A stretch of DNA of 54,315 nucleotides from Verrucomicrobiota bacterium (GTDB taxonomy: Bacteria; Verrucomicrobiota; Verrucomicrobiia; Limisphaerales; JADJPG01). Positions within the stretch are counted from its first letter, which is position 1. Every line of letters starts with the position of its first letter. Position numbers and translations under genes: made by a program. Below are positions 44,543 through 53,091 of the stretch, piece after piece. The stretch lies in the NCBI GenBank assembly GCA_016713365.1, contig JADJPG010000065.1, forward strand, positions 1 to 54,315. Reading direction: 5' to 3'. The notes under the pieces are model-generated. The model saw only the letters and a program-made list of their open reading frames with translations. It was not told the DNA's origin and made no database searches.

Positions 44543-45574
44543 TCAGGCGCCCATGCCGTCTTCGAACGAGCCGCCCGCTACCGGGAAGCACAGATTGTCG
44601 CGGACATAGGCGATGCCGTTGGCGCTGGTCGCATCAAGATCGCGATACGCGCTCTCGGCTTCGACGATCAGCGGCGCGGTCTTCGTGCCCATCACCTGGC
44701 AGTAACGCGTGGGGTAACCGATGTTCACCAGCATCTCGACGTAGCGAGCCATGTTGAGGTCGCCCGAAGGAAGATCGGTGAACTGCATCGCGCGGTCGGC
44801 CCATTCCGGAGCCATCTTGCGCAGCGGAATGCCCGAACGAATGACGAAGTTCTTCACGTGACAGGCGTAAACGCGGCTCGCGACCTTGCGGAAGCGGGTT
44901 TCCCAGTCCTCACCCTCCCAGCAGTGGGACGGATCGGCGTTTACGGCGAGCGTCTTGTCGCCATCGCAGATGTCGACGAGCAGGTTGAAGTCATCCGCGC
45001 ACATCGCCGCCGTGCCGGGGTGAATCTCATGCGCGAGGTAAATGCCCAGCGACTTCGCGCGGGCGCGAATCTTTGCCGTCTTCTTCACGAAACGCTCGGA
45101 GCCTTCCTTGATTAAATCGTAATCTCCACCCTTCCAGAAGCCCCACGGATAACCGCTGGAAAGTTCCCATCCGAAGGCCACGCCCCAGAACATCGGGACA
45201 ATCTTGATGTTCAACTCCGCGCACAGATCGAGCAGCGCGAGAATGTAATCTTCCGCCCAGCGCTCAATATCGGCGGCGGATTTCTTGGCAACGTCACCGG
45301 GGATAAACGGGCGAATCGAGGGGCTGCCGGTCCACGCCGTGGTATGCACCCAGAACGGACAATGCGCGGAAACACCGTCGAGCTTCATCTTCGCCTTGGC
45401 GAAGGTTTGCTGGATTTCTTTCGCGCTCTTGAAGCCCTTCGGGCCTTGCAGCATGTAGTTCGAGGGCTGAGCGCCGGCCGCGCCGGATTTCTTGGCGTAG
45501 GCGAGGAAGTCCGCCAGACTTTTTGCACCGTGTTGAGCGCCTTCCACGCTCGGATGATAGCAGATTTGAGCCAT
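44543..45574 (-). CDS. sugar phosphate isomerase/epimerase-like TIM-barrel protein
   Basis: 343 residues from ATG 45574 (MAQICYHPSVEGAQ). The pattern matches the xylose-isomerase-like / AP endonuclease 2 superfamily: LGIYLAHEIHPGTAAMC (metal Glu and His, about 180), LAVNADPSHCWEGEDWETRF (about 215) and VYACHVKNF (about 240). Such enzymes isomerise or epimerise sugars with a divalent metal. No export signal. The upstream in-frame extension to 45730 lacks conservation. Transcribed alone, with its own terminator. Confidence 0.87.
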   Translation of the reverse strand: MAQICYHPSVEGAQHGAKSLADFLAYAKKSGAAGAQPSNYMLQGPKGFKSAKEIQQTFAKAKMKLDGVSAHCPFWVHTTAWTGSPSIRPFIPGDVAKKSAADIERWAEDYILALLDLCAELNIKIVPMFWGVAFGWELSSGYPWGFWKGGDYDLIKEGSERFVKKTAKIRARAKSLGIYLAHEIHPGTAAMCADDFNLLVDICDGDKTLAVNADPSHCWEGEDWETRFRKVASRVYACHVKNFVIRSGIPLRKMAPEWADRAMQFTDLPSGDLNMARYVEMLVNIGYPTRYCQVMGTKTAPLIVEAESAYRDLDATSANGIAYVRDNLCFPVAGGSFEDGMGA

Positions 45575-45698
45575 ATTATGGTTGGTAAACGTTCCGGGAC
45601 GGTTTAACGGCGGGAGAGGTGGATTGCAACTCGAAACACCCGCGCTACCGCATCTTTTCGCGGGCAAGAGCCCTTTTTGTCGTCCCGTCGCGCAAGGC

Positions 45699-46484
45699 TC
45701 ACTTCGGCGGCTGTGAAAGCCCGCCGGCACTCATCTTCTTCATCACGCCCTCGCGCATCATCGTCATCATGTCGGTGTACTTCGTGGAGTTCGCCGGAGC
45801 CTCGAAGGCGGTCGCGTCGGGTTTCGCAAGTTTGACGTCCTTGAAGATCATGGTGACCGGCGTCGAGTTCTGGACGCTCTCAATCTTGACCGGGAAATTC
45901 TTCAGATCCGTGGCGTTCCAGACCGTCGATTCAAACTTCCGTCCCTGATCGTCCGTCACCACCACCTTGTTCTTCACGCACGGATGACCTTCCACCGTTT
46001 CCTTGCCCACTTCGGTGGAATCGACCTTGAACTTCGCATCTGCACTGGCGCCGTCGCCATCTTGCAACGGCATCTCGACGTGCGACTGCAGGCCGGGATA
46101 CGCGAGGCAGGAAATCTTCTTGTCCGGACGCGAGATCACGATCATCTCGCCCATGCCCATCGCCTTCATCTGCGCCGCCTGTTCGGGACGCATCGGGATG
46201 CCCTTGGCCTGGGTCATGTCCATTTCGAAGCGCGACTTGCCATCAAGGAACGCCACCTTGCCTGGCATCACGATAGGCTCCGGATTGTTGCCCATCTTGG
46301 TTTGCATCTCGAGGGTCGCGGAGAATCCAGTGTGTTCTCCAAACAACTTGGCCATCGCGCCGCTCAGGTTCGGGCCTTTCGGGCCGCCCATGCCACCACC
46401 GCCGCCGGGGCCAACCTGCGCCCAAGTTTCACCCGGTGCGACCAGGAACAACAACGCTGCGAGCCATGCGGTAAGGATTTTCAT
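45699..46484 (-). CDS. exported protein of unknown function (DUF4412-like)
   Basis: 261 residues with a signal peptide (MKILTAWLAALLFLVAPGETWA) followed by a Gly/Pro-rich low-complexity run (GPGGGGGMGGPKGP). The rest resembles DUF4412-type exported beta domains: SATLEMQTKMGN, GKSRFEMDMTQ, KISCLAYPGLQSHVEMPL, TVEGHPCVKNKVVVTDDQG and VTMIFKDVKLAKPDATAFEAP. The C-terminus is Met-rich (TDMMTMMREGVMKKM). Function unknown; assignment to the family is by pattern only. Confidence 0.78.
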   Translation of the reverse strand: MKILTAWLAALLFLVAPGETWAQVGPGGGGGMGGPKGPNLSGAMAKLFGEHTGFSATLEMQTKMGNNPEPIVMPGKVAFLDGKSRFEMDMTQAKGIPMRPEQAAQMKAMGMGEMIVISRPDKKISCLAYPGLQSHVEMPLQDGDGASADAKFKVDSTEVGKETVEGHPCVKNKVVVTDDQGRKFESTVWNATDLKNFPVKIESVQNSTPVTMIFKDVKLAKPDATAFEAPANSTKYTDMMTMMREGVMKKMSAGGLSQPPK

Positions 46485-46685
46485 ATCGATTCAAAGGTTT
46501 GGTTAAAGCGAACTCAACGGGGTCGTATCAGAACCGGGTTGCCAGACCAACCTAAAACCACCCCCACCCTTGCCAATCGTCCAGACACGGAAAATCCCGC
46601 ACCCAGCTTACCTTGAACAAATTTGGCATTGAAGCGTCTGCAAACGTTGAGCTTTGCTTGAAGTCCAACAACTGAATTACACGCC

Positions 46686-47984
46686 ATGAACACCAGCGCT
46701 CTCTTTACCGTCCGCTCCACTCTCGCGGTCTCCGCCGCCATGGTGGCCGCCCTCACCGTCAACGCCGCCGACTGGCCGCAATACCGCGGGCCCAATGCCA
46801 ACGGCGTCACCGACGAGAAGATTCAAGCGTCATGGCCTGCCACCGGACCCAAGCAACTCTGGAAAGCGCCGATGACCGCAGGCTTCAGCACGTTCGCGGT
46901 CGGCGGCGGCAAAGCTTACACGCTCGTCACCCGCACCATCGACGGCGTGAAGAACGAAGTCTGCATCGCGCTGGACGCGGATTCCGGCAAGGAACTCTGG
47001 GCCGCGCCGCTTGGTTACACGAAGCTCGACGGCGGTGGCGACACCGGCGCGCCCGGCAACACCGGCGGTGACGGACCGCGCTCCACGCCGACCGTCGATG
47101 GCAACCGGGTTTATGTCCTCAGCGCTGGCTTGATCCTCTCCTGCCTCAGCACGGACGACGGCAAAACCATCTGGAAGAAAGAACTCCTCAAGGAACACGG
47201 CGCCAAGAGCATCACCTGGCAAAATGCCGCGTCGCCGCTGCTCGAAGGCAACTTGATTTTCGTCTGCGCCGGGGGCTCCGGACAGTCCCTGCTCTGCTTC
47301 CACAAAACAACCGGCGCGCTCGTCTGGAAAGGCCAGAGCGACGCCATGACCCACGCCACGCCGATCGCCACGACGATTCTCGGCCATCGCCAAATCATCT
47401 TCTTCACGCAAAGCGGACTCGTCTCCGTCGTCCCCGGCACTGGAGACGTTCTCTGGCGCTACAATTTCCCCTATCGCACCTCCACTGCCGCGTCGCCCGT
47501 AGTCGGCGGCGACATTGTCTTCTGCTCCGCCGGTTACGGTGTGGGCGCCGGCGCGGTGAAGATCACGAAGGAAGGCGATAAATTCAAAGCCACCGAGATC
47601 TGGCGCAAGTCGAACCAGCTCATTAACCACTGGAGCAGCTCCGTATATCACAACGGCCATCTTTACGGCCTGTTCGGCTTCAAGCAGTGGGAAAAAGTTC
47701 CGCTCCAGTGCGTCGAGCTCGCCACCGGCGAAGTGAAGTGGTCGAAGGAAGGTTTCGGCCAGGGCGGCACCATCCTCGCCGACGGGCATCTCGTCACCCT
47801 CGCGGAGAACGGCGACCTCGTCGTCGTCGAAGCATCGCCCAAAGCCTACAACGAAACCGCCCGCACCAAGGCTGTTACTGGCAAATGCTGGAACAACGTT
47901 GCGCTCGCCAACGGTCGCATCTACGCCCGCAGCACCAAGGAAGGCGTCTGCCTCGACGTCTCCCGCGCGACCGCCGCGAAGTAA
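46686..47984 (+). CDS. exported PQQ-type beta-propeller protein (BamB-like repeats)
   Basis: 432 residues with a signal peptide (TVRSTLAVSAAMVAALTVNAA). It starts with DWPQYRGPNANGVTDE, the usual opening of PVC PQQ-like propeller proteins. Successive blades have W-docking motifs, such as CIALDADSGKELWAAPLG, LSTDDGKTIWKKELL, FHKTTGALVWKGQSD, VVPGTGDVLWRYNF and VELATGEVKWSKEG. No quinoprotein catalytic residues are identifiable, so a structural or binding role is as likely as dehydrogenase activity. Separated by 101 bases from the downstream MFS gene on the same strand. Confidence 0.9.
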   Translation: MNTSALFTVRSTLAVSAAMVAALTVNAADWPQYRGPNANGVTDEKIQASWPATGPKQLWKAPMTAGFSTFAVGGGKAYTLVTRTIDGVKNEVCIALDADSGKELWAAPLGYTKLDGGGDTGAPGNTGGDGPRSTPTVDGNRVYVLSAGLILSCLSTDDGKTIWKKELLKEHGAKSITWQNAASPLLEGNLIFVCAGGSGQSLLCFHKTTGALVWKGQSDAMTHATPIATTILGHRQIIFFTQSGLVSVVPGTGDVLWRYNFPYRTSTAASPVVGGDIVFCSAGYGVGAGAVKITKEGDKFKATEIWRKSNQLINHWSSSVYHNGHLYGLFGFKQWEKVPLQCVELATGEVKWSKEGFGQGGTILADGHLVTLAENGDLVVVEASPKAYNETARTKAVTGKCWNNVALANGRIYARSTKEGVCLDVSRATAAK

Positions 47985-48085
47985 CGTCCGGCTCCGCCTG
48001 ACCTCCGTTCCGATTCCGGGCATTGCTCTCGCCCCAGAGCAATGCCACGATGAGCCGTCCCCGGAACTCGATACGCGCTCATTGC

Positions 48086-49348
48086 ATGACGGAACCTGCT
48101 GCCGCCCCCGCGCCGCGTCGCGCTGCGATCGTGTTCATTTTCATCACGGTCGTGCTCGATATCCTCGCGCTCGGCATGATCATTCCCGTTCTGCCCCGGC
48201 TGGTTGCGGGCTTTCTCGGCAATGACACCGCACGCGCCGCCGAAATGTTCGGCGTGTTCGGCACCGTCTGGGCGCTGATGCAATTCTTCGCGTCGCCCGT
48301 GCTCGGCGCGCTTTCGGATCGATTCGGGCGCAGGCCGGTCATTCTCACGTCCAACTTCGGACTCGGACTCGACTATCTCCTGATGGCCTGGGCGCCGACG
48401 CTGGGCTGGCTCTTCGTCGGACGCGTCATCTCCGGCATTACCGCCGCGAGCATTCCCACGGCGTACGCCTACATCGCTGATGTCACGGCGCCTGAAAAAC
48501 GGGCCGGAGCGTTCGGCCTGATGGGTGCGGCGTTCGGACTCGGCTTCGTGCTCGGCCCGGCGCTCGGCGGATTCCTCGGCGCCATCGATCTGCACCTCCC
48601 GTTCTGGGTCGCCGCCGGGCTCAGCCTCGCCAACGGCTGCTACGGCACGTTCGTCCTGCCGGAATCGTTGTCGCGCGAAAACCGTTCCCGTTTCGAATGG
48701 CGCAAGGCGAATCCCGTCGGCTCGCTCAAACTCCTGCGCTCGCATCCGGAACTCTTCGGCCTCGCGATGGTCATCTTCCTCTGCACACTCGCCCACGAAG
48801 TCCTGCCAAGCGTCTCCGTGCTCTACACGGCGTATCGCTACCAGTGGACCGAACGCGACGTCGGCATGATGCTTGCGGGCGTTGGGATCTGCGTGGCCCT
48901 AGTGCAAGGCGGCCTCGTACGCATCGTCATTCGGCGCTTCGGCGAATGGCCGGCGTTGACTTCGGGCCTCGTCTTCGGGGCGATCGGTTTTGCGGTCTAC
49001 GGGCTCGCGCCCAATGGCACCATCTTCTGGATTGGCGTGCCCATCGTTTCGCTTTGGGGATTCACTGGCGCCGCCGTGAACGGATTGATGACCCGCCACG
49101 TGCAACCGAACGAACAAGGCCAACTCCAGGGAGCGAACAACAGCCTGCGCGGCATCGCCGGTTTGTTTGGCCCGGGAATTCACACCAGCATCTTCGCGAG
49201 CTTCATCGGCGACCGCGCGAGCTGGCATCTGCCTGGAGCACCGTTTCTCCTTTCGTCGCTCCTGCTGCTCATCGCACTCGTCGTCGCCTGGCGCGCAGCG
49301 CGATCCCGCGAAATCAATCCCGCACCGTGTTCAGACCCAGCCCTATGA
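48086..49348 (+). CDS. MFS transporter, TetA-like drug:H+ antiporter family
   Basis: 420 residues with 12 predicted helices from ATG 48086. Family signatures: LDILALGMIIPVLPRL in helix 1, the motif-A loop GALSDRFGRRPVIL (about 73), and GLMGAAFGLGFVLGPALGGFLG in helix 5 (antiporter motif C-like). This pattern is typical of the class A-F TetA / DHA1 group, but substrate cannot be inferred and chromosomal relatives often export unrelated compounds. Its 3' end overlaps the convergent ATP-grasp gene by 35 bases. Confidence 0.92.
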   Translation: MTEPAAAPAPRRAAIVFIFITVVLDILALGMIIPVLPRLVAGFLGNDTARAAEMFGVFGTVWALMQFFASPVLGALSDRFGRRPVILTSNFGLGLDYLLMAWAPTLGWLFVGRVISGITAASIPTAYAYIADVTAPEKRAGAFGLMGAAFGLGFVLGPALGGFLGAIDLHLPFWVAAGLSLANGCYGTFVLPESLSRENRSRFEWRKANPVGSLKLLRSHPELFGLAMVIFLCTLAHEVLPSVSVLYTAYRYQWTERDVGMMLAGVGICVALVQGGLVRIVIRRFGEWPALTSGLVFGAIGFAVYGLAPNGTIFWIGVPIVSLWGFTGAAVNGLMTRHVQPNEQGQLQGANNSLRGIAGLFGPGIHTSIFASFIGDRASWHLPGAPFLLSSLLLLIALVVAWRAARSREINPAPCSDPAL

Positions 49349-50333
49349 TTCGGTCTATTAACTGCGGGTAAGTCAGCCCTGCCTTCATCGCGGACTCCGC
49401 GAAGTCTTCATCGGCGGCGAGGATCGGGTTCGGGTTCGCCTCGATGAAATACACTTCGTTCTTCGGCGTAAGCCTCAAGTCGAGGCGCGCGTAGCCATCG
49501 ATCGTGAGCAGGTGGTAGATGCGCTTGCAGACGCGTTCGATGTTCGCGACGACTGCCGGGTCTAGTCCTTCCGCAAACTGATTCTGCAAGCCCCAGCGTT
49601 TGCGATACTCCTCGTCCCACTTCGCTTTGTAGGTCGCAATCTTCGGCTCGTCCGGCGGCACTTCCTTGAAGACAAGCTCGCGAATCGGAAACACCTGGAG
49701 CCGGTGATTCCCGAGAATGCTCACGTAAAGCTCGCGGCCCTCGATGTATTCCTCCGCGATGACGTCGTTGTCGAACTTCTCGTGGATGAACTGCACGCGT
49801 TCCTTGAACTGCTCGTCCGTTTCCACAAACGACGCCTGCGAGATGCCGAGCGATGCTTCCTCCTTCAACGGCTTTACGAGGATCGGAAACCGCAAATGCT
49901 TCGGCCTTGCGATGCGTTTCCCGCGCGCGATGGTCGTGAAGGCCGCCGTGTGAATGCGGTGGTAGCTGAGAATCTTCTTCGAGATCGCCTTGTGCTTGCA
50001 GAGCGTGAGCCCGGTGGAACCACAGCCGGTGAACGGCACGCCGCGCATCGCGAGGAACGAAACGATGTGCTGATCGAACGCGCGGTTGTTCTTAAACTGA
50101 TCTGCGAGATTGAAAATCACGTCCGGCTCGAACGCCGTGAGCTTCTGCTGGAGGAGATCGAGATTGTCAAAAATGGCGAGATGCTCCGCGGTGTGCCCGA
50201 GCTCACTAAGCGCAGCGAGAACGTTCGCCTCCGTCTTCCAATCGTCCGTCTTCAGCTCAGCGCTGAGATCCTGATCGAGCGTCGTCGGCGCGATGGCGTC
50301 GAACAGCGCGAGCACTTTCAGTTTCTTTCTCAC
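49314..50333 (-). CDS. ATP-grasp ligase, D-alanine--D-alanine ligase-like
   Basis: 339 residues. ATP-grasp features: RFPILVKPLKEEASLGISQASFVE (ATP-binding lysine and flexible loop, about 155), VIAEEYIEGRELYVSILG (about 195) and the metal-binding RLDLRLTPKNEVYFIEANPNP (about 285-305). The N-terminal domain (VIFNLADQFKNNRAFDQHIVSFLAMRGVPFTGCG) is like Ddl-type ligases. It is not a standard murein Ddl in context: no murB/murC/ftsQ neighbours. Its gene starts 4 bases after the stop of a zinc metallopeptidase gene, so the two are probably co-translated, suggesting a peptide-forming and peptide-cleaving pair. Overlaps the MFS gene tail to tail. Confidence 0.88.
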   Translation of the reverse strand: MRKKLKVLALFDAIAPTTLDQDLSAELKTDDWKTEANVLAALSELGHTAEHLAIFDNLDLLQQKLTAFEPDVIFNLADQFKNNRAFDQHIVSFLAMRGVPFTGCGSTGLTLCKHKAISKKILSYHRIHTAAFTTIARGKRIARPKHLRFPILVKPLKEEASLGISQASFVETDEQFKERVQFIHEKFDNDVIAEEYIEGRELYVSILGNHRLQVFPIRELVFKEVPPDEPKIATYKAKWDEEYRKRWGLQNQFAEGLDPAVVANIERVCKRIYHLLTIDGYARLDLRLTPKNEVYFIEANPNPILAADEDFAESAMKAGLTYPQLIDRIIGLGLNTVRD

Positions 50334-50337
50334 TCAG

Positions 50338-51357
50338 CTATTTCGTTCGTTTGAACCGACCAGTAAACAAATAATTCATCACCAGCGTCGTGATGTAGGA
50401 CGCGACCTGGAGTGCGTTGCGCGGGTCGCCGGTCTGAATATAGAGATCGAGCTGGTCACAACGCTCAATCAAGCGCGCGAGCAGTTTGTCCACGCGATAC
50501 TTCTTCTCGTTGGTCCACTGACAGACCGAATCCATCAATTGCTTCCGATGCGCGCGCAGATACGCCGAGGCTTTCCAGCGCCCGGCGACATCCGGTCCCG
50601 CGGCGAACAACTGCCGGAGATCCTTGTCGTAGAAATCAGGATACGAATCCTCGATCAACTTCCGTTTCCGTGCGTAATGCGTCTTCAGCTTGATGTTCAG
50701 GAAATCGTAGTCCGCCACGCGATACTGCGGCTGATGCACCGGTGGCTTGCCCGCGAGCGAACGCATCAGCTCATCGACGTATTCCAGCTTCTGCAGCGCC
50801 TTCCAGCCCTTGTAACGCTCGCGCCAGTCAAGTCCTGGCGTGAGCCACACGGCGAAGGTCTCGGCGAAATCCTCGTCCGGATGGCTCTGCGCATACCAGT
50901 CATCGAGATGCACGACATACGAACGGCTATAGGGTCGAGGCCGGTAGAACTGAGGCGTCTCCTCGTTCGAACTCTGCCCGAACACTTCGCGCCACTTCCG
51001 CCTCCGCTGGAGCTGGTAGGCAAAGAAGTAAGCGTGCGCCGTCTCGTGCCGGATGAGCTTCATGAACCACTCCGGGTTCTCTCCTTCGACTTCGAGAATC
51101 AACTTCCGCTCCAGCTTGCGCAGCCGATCGTGAGTGAGGAAGAACGGGAGAAAAATCGCGGGCACACCCACCGGCACGAACCATTCATCGCCGACGTGAC
51201 ACGGGGGGAGAAACGCGAGCCCTTTTTGCGTCAACTCATCGTAAAGCTGCTGAACCCGCGCCTGGAGTTCGGTGCCCTCGAGCTTCAGGCCCAGCTGGGA
51301 AATCCGCTTCTCCAGCAACTCCTCGTCGCTGAGGCTGACCCATTCGGCGGATTCCAT
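50338..51357 (-). CDS. putative zinc-binding metallopeptidase (HExxH)
   Basis: 339 residues. The zinc motif HETAH (His104-Glu105, His108) in LIRHETAHAYFFAYQLQ and a downstream acidic segment HPDEDFAETFAVWL (about 160-172) fit the Peptidase_Mx-like putative metallopeptidases. The N-terminal 60 residues are helical with an LSDEELLEKRISQLG start. The C-terminal half is helical and basic (HYARKRKLIEDSYPDF, AYLRAHRKQLMDSV). No signal peptide, so cytoplasmic. Upstream partner of the ATP-grasp gene, divergent from prfC across 106 bases. Substrate unknown. Confidence 0.85.
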   Translation of the reverse strand: MESAEWVSLSDEELLEKRISQLGLKLEGTELQARVQQLYDELTQKGLAFLPPCHVGDEWFVPVGVPAIFLPFFLTHDRLRKLERKLILEVEGENPEWFMKLIRHETAHAYFFAYQLQRRRKWREVFGQSSNEETPQFYRPRPYSRSYVVHLDDWYAQSHPDEDFAETFAVWLTPGLDWRERYKGWKALQKLEYVDELMRSLAGKPPVHQPQYRVADYDFLNIKLKTHYARKRKLIEDSYPDFYDKDLRQLFAAGPDVAGRWKASAYLRAHRKQLMDSVCQWTNEKKYRVDKLLARLIERCDQLDLYIQTGDPRNALQVASYITTLVMNYLFTGRFKRTK

Positions 51358-51463
51358 GGGCGGGAGTGTAGCACGGGGCCACGCCAGACAACAAGTTCAG
51401 TACTCAAGCAGGCGAGTTCTCCTCTTGGTTCCCGCGCCGACGCCTGCTACCGTCCGCGCTCCT

Positions 51464-53085
51464 GTGGACATCACGAAAGAAATTCAGAGACGCCGCACGT
51501 TCGCCATCATCTCGCATCCGGACGCGGGCAAGACGACGCTGACCGAGAAGCTCCTGCTCTACGGCGGCGCCGTGCAGCTCGCCGGTTCCGTCACCGCGCG
51601 CAAGAACCAGCGCGCCACCACCTCCGACTGGATGGAGCTGGAAAAGAAGCGCGGCATCTCGATCAGCTCCACCGTGCTGCAATTCGATTACGCCGGCTAC
51701 CGCATCAACCTGCTCGACACGCCCGGCCACAAGGATTTCTCCGAGGACACCTACCGCGTGCTCACCGCCGTGGACGCCGTCGTCATGGTGATCGATTCCG
51801 CCAAGGGCATCGAGCCGCAGACCCGCAAGCTCTTCGAAGTCTGCCGCCAGCGGGGCGTGCCGATCTTCACCTTCATGAACAAGTGCGACCGTCCCATGAA
51901 AAATCCATTGGAGCTGGTCGACGAACTCGAGCGCGTGCTCGGCATCGGCGCGTTTCCGGTGAACTGGCCGATCGGGAACGGCCCGGAGTTTCAAGGCATC
52001 TACGACCGGCAGACGAAGACGATGCATCTCTTCGAGCGCACCATGGGCGGCAAGTACCGCGCGCCGGTCTCCGTCGGCGGACTGCACGATCCGGACGTTC
52101 GTGGGCGCCTCGGACGCCGACTTTGCAGCGAACACTCGAAGAGCTGGAGATGCTCGAAATCGCCGGGAACGAATTCGACGAAGCCGCCGTGCTCGCGGGC
52201 AAGACCACGCCCGTCTTCTTCGGCAGCGGCATCAACAACTTCGGCGTGCAGCTGCTGCTCGATGGCTTCCTGAAACACTCCACGCCCGGCCGAGCGCGCG
52301 TGCAGGACCGGCGCGCGGCATCGAGACGCCCGCTGGCCCGGAGCACCCCGGCTCACCTTCTCCGGCTTCATCTTCAAGATCCAGGCGAACATGGACCCGA
52401 AGCATCGCGACCGCATCGCGTTCCTGCGCGTCTGCTCCGGCAAGTTCGAGCGCGACATGACCGTGCACGCATTCGCGGTCGGAGAAAAAAGTCCGCCTCT
52501 CCAGTTCGCACAAAATCTTCGGCAACGAACGCGAGACCGTGGACGAAGCGTATCCCGGCGATGTCATCGGCCTTGTCGGCCACGACGGCTTCGGCATCGG
52601 CGACACGCTCACCACCGACGCGAGCATCACCTACAAGGAAATCCCGCGCTTCACGCCGGAGACCTTCGCCTACCTGCACAATCCGAACACGGCGAAGTAC
52701 AAACAATTCCGTCAGGGCCTCGACCAGTTGCTCCAGGAAGGCGTCATCCAGGTGCTGCACCTTAAGGACACCGCGAGCAAAGTCCCGCTGCTCGCCGCCG
52801 TCGGTCCGCTGCAATTCGAGGTCACGCAGTTCCGCCTCGAAAGCGAATACGGCGCCGAGTCACGCCCTCGAACAAGCTCCGTGGAACGTCGTTCGCTGGC
52901 TCCCGCCCACGATGAAGACGGACGACCTCGACGCACTCTCGCTCCCCACCGGCTCGCGCCTCGCCTACGACAACGACCAAAACCCCGTCGTGCTCTTCTC
53001 CAACGACTGGTCAGCGAATTACTTCACCCAGACGAACAAGGGCGTGGAGCTGTCCGCATTGCCTATCCAAACGGCGAAAGAATAG
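51464..53085 (+). pseudogene. prfC: peptide chain release factor 3 (RF3), disrupted by several frame changes
   Basis: The GTPase domain is intact from GTG 51464: FAIISHPDAGKTTLTEKLLL (P-loop), RGISISSTVLQFDY, LLDTPGHKDFSEDTYR (G3) and FMNKCDRP (G4). Homology then switches frame at about 52095-52130, continues as EELEMLEIAGNEFDEAAVLAGKTTPVFFGSG, shifts at about 52306-52316, again at about 52349-52353 (SGFIFKIQANMDPKHRDRIAF), again between about 52462 and 52490 near an A6 run (HKIFGNERETVDEAYPGD), and finally near a C3 run at about 52863 (LEQAPWNVVRWLPPTMKTDD), ending with TAKE and a stop at 53083-53085. All parts are present and in order, so the gene is recently broken, or the sequence carries indel errors. 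RF3 recycles RF1/RF2 and is not essential in many bacteria. Confidence 0.88.
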
Positions 53086-53091
53086 TTTTCG

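Noticed and set aside
48086..49348. Calling the MFS gene a tetracycline-resistance determinant
   Set aside because: Only general DHA1/TetA-like motifs are visible; no regulator such as tetR is adjacent and the substrate cannot be inferred.
50293..53085. Plus-strand open frame of 930 codons
   Set aside because: The first part is antisense to the metallopeptidase gene; only scattered stretches after 52100 are meaningful, and these are pieces of the frame-disrupted prfC.
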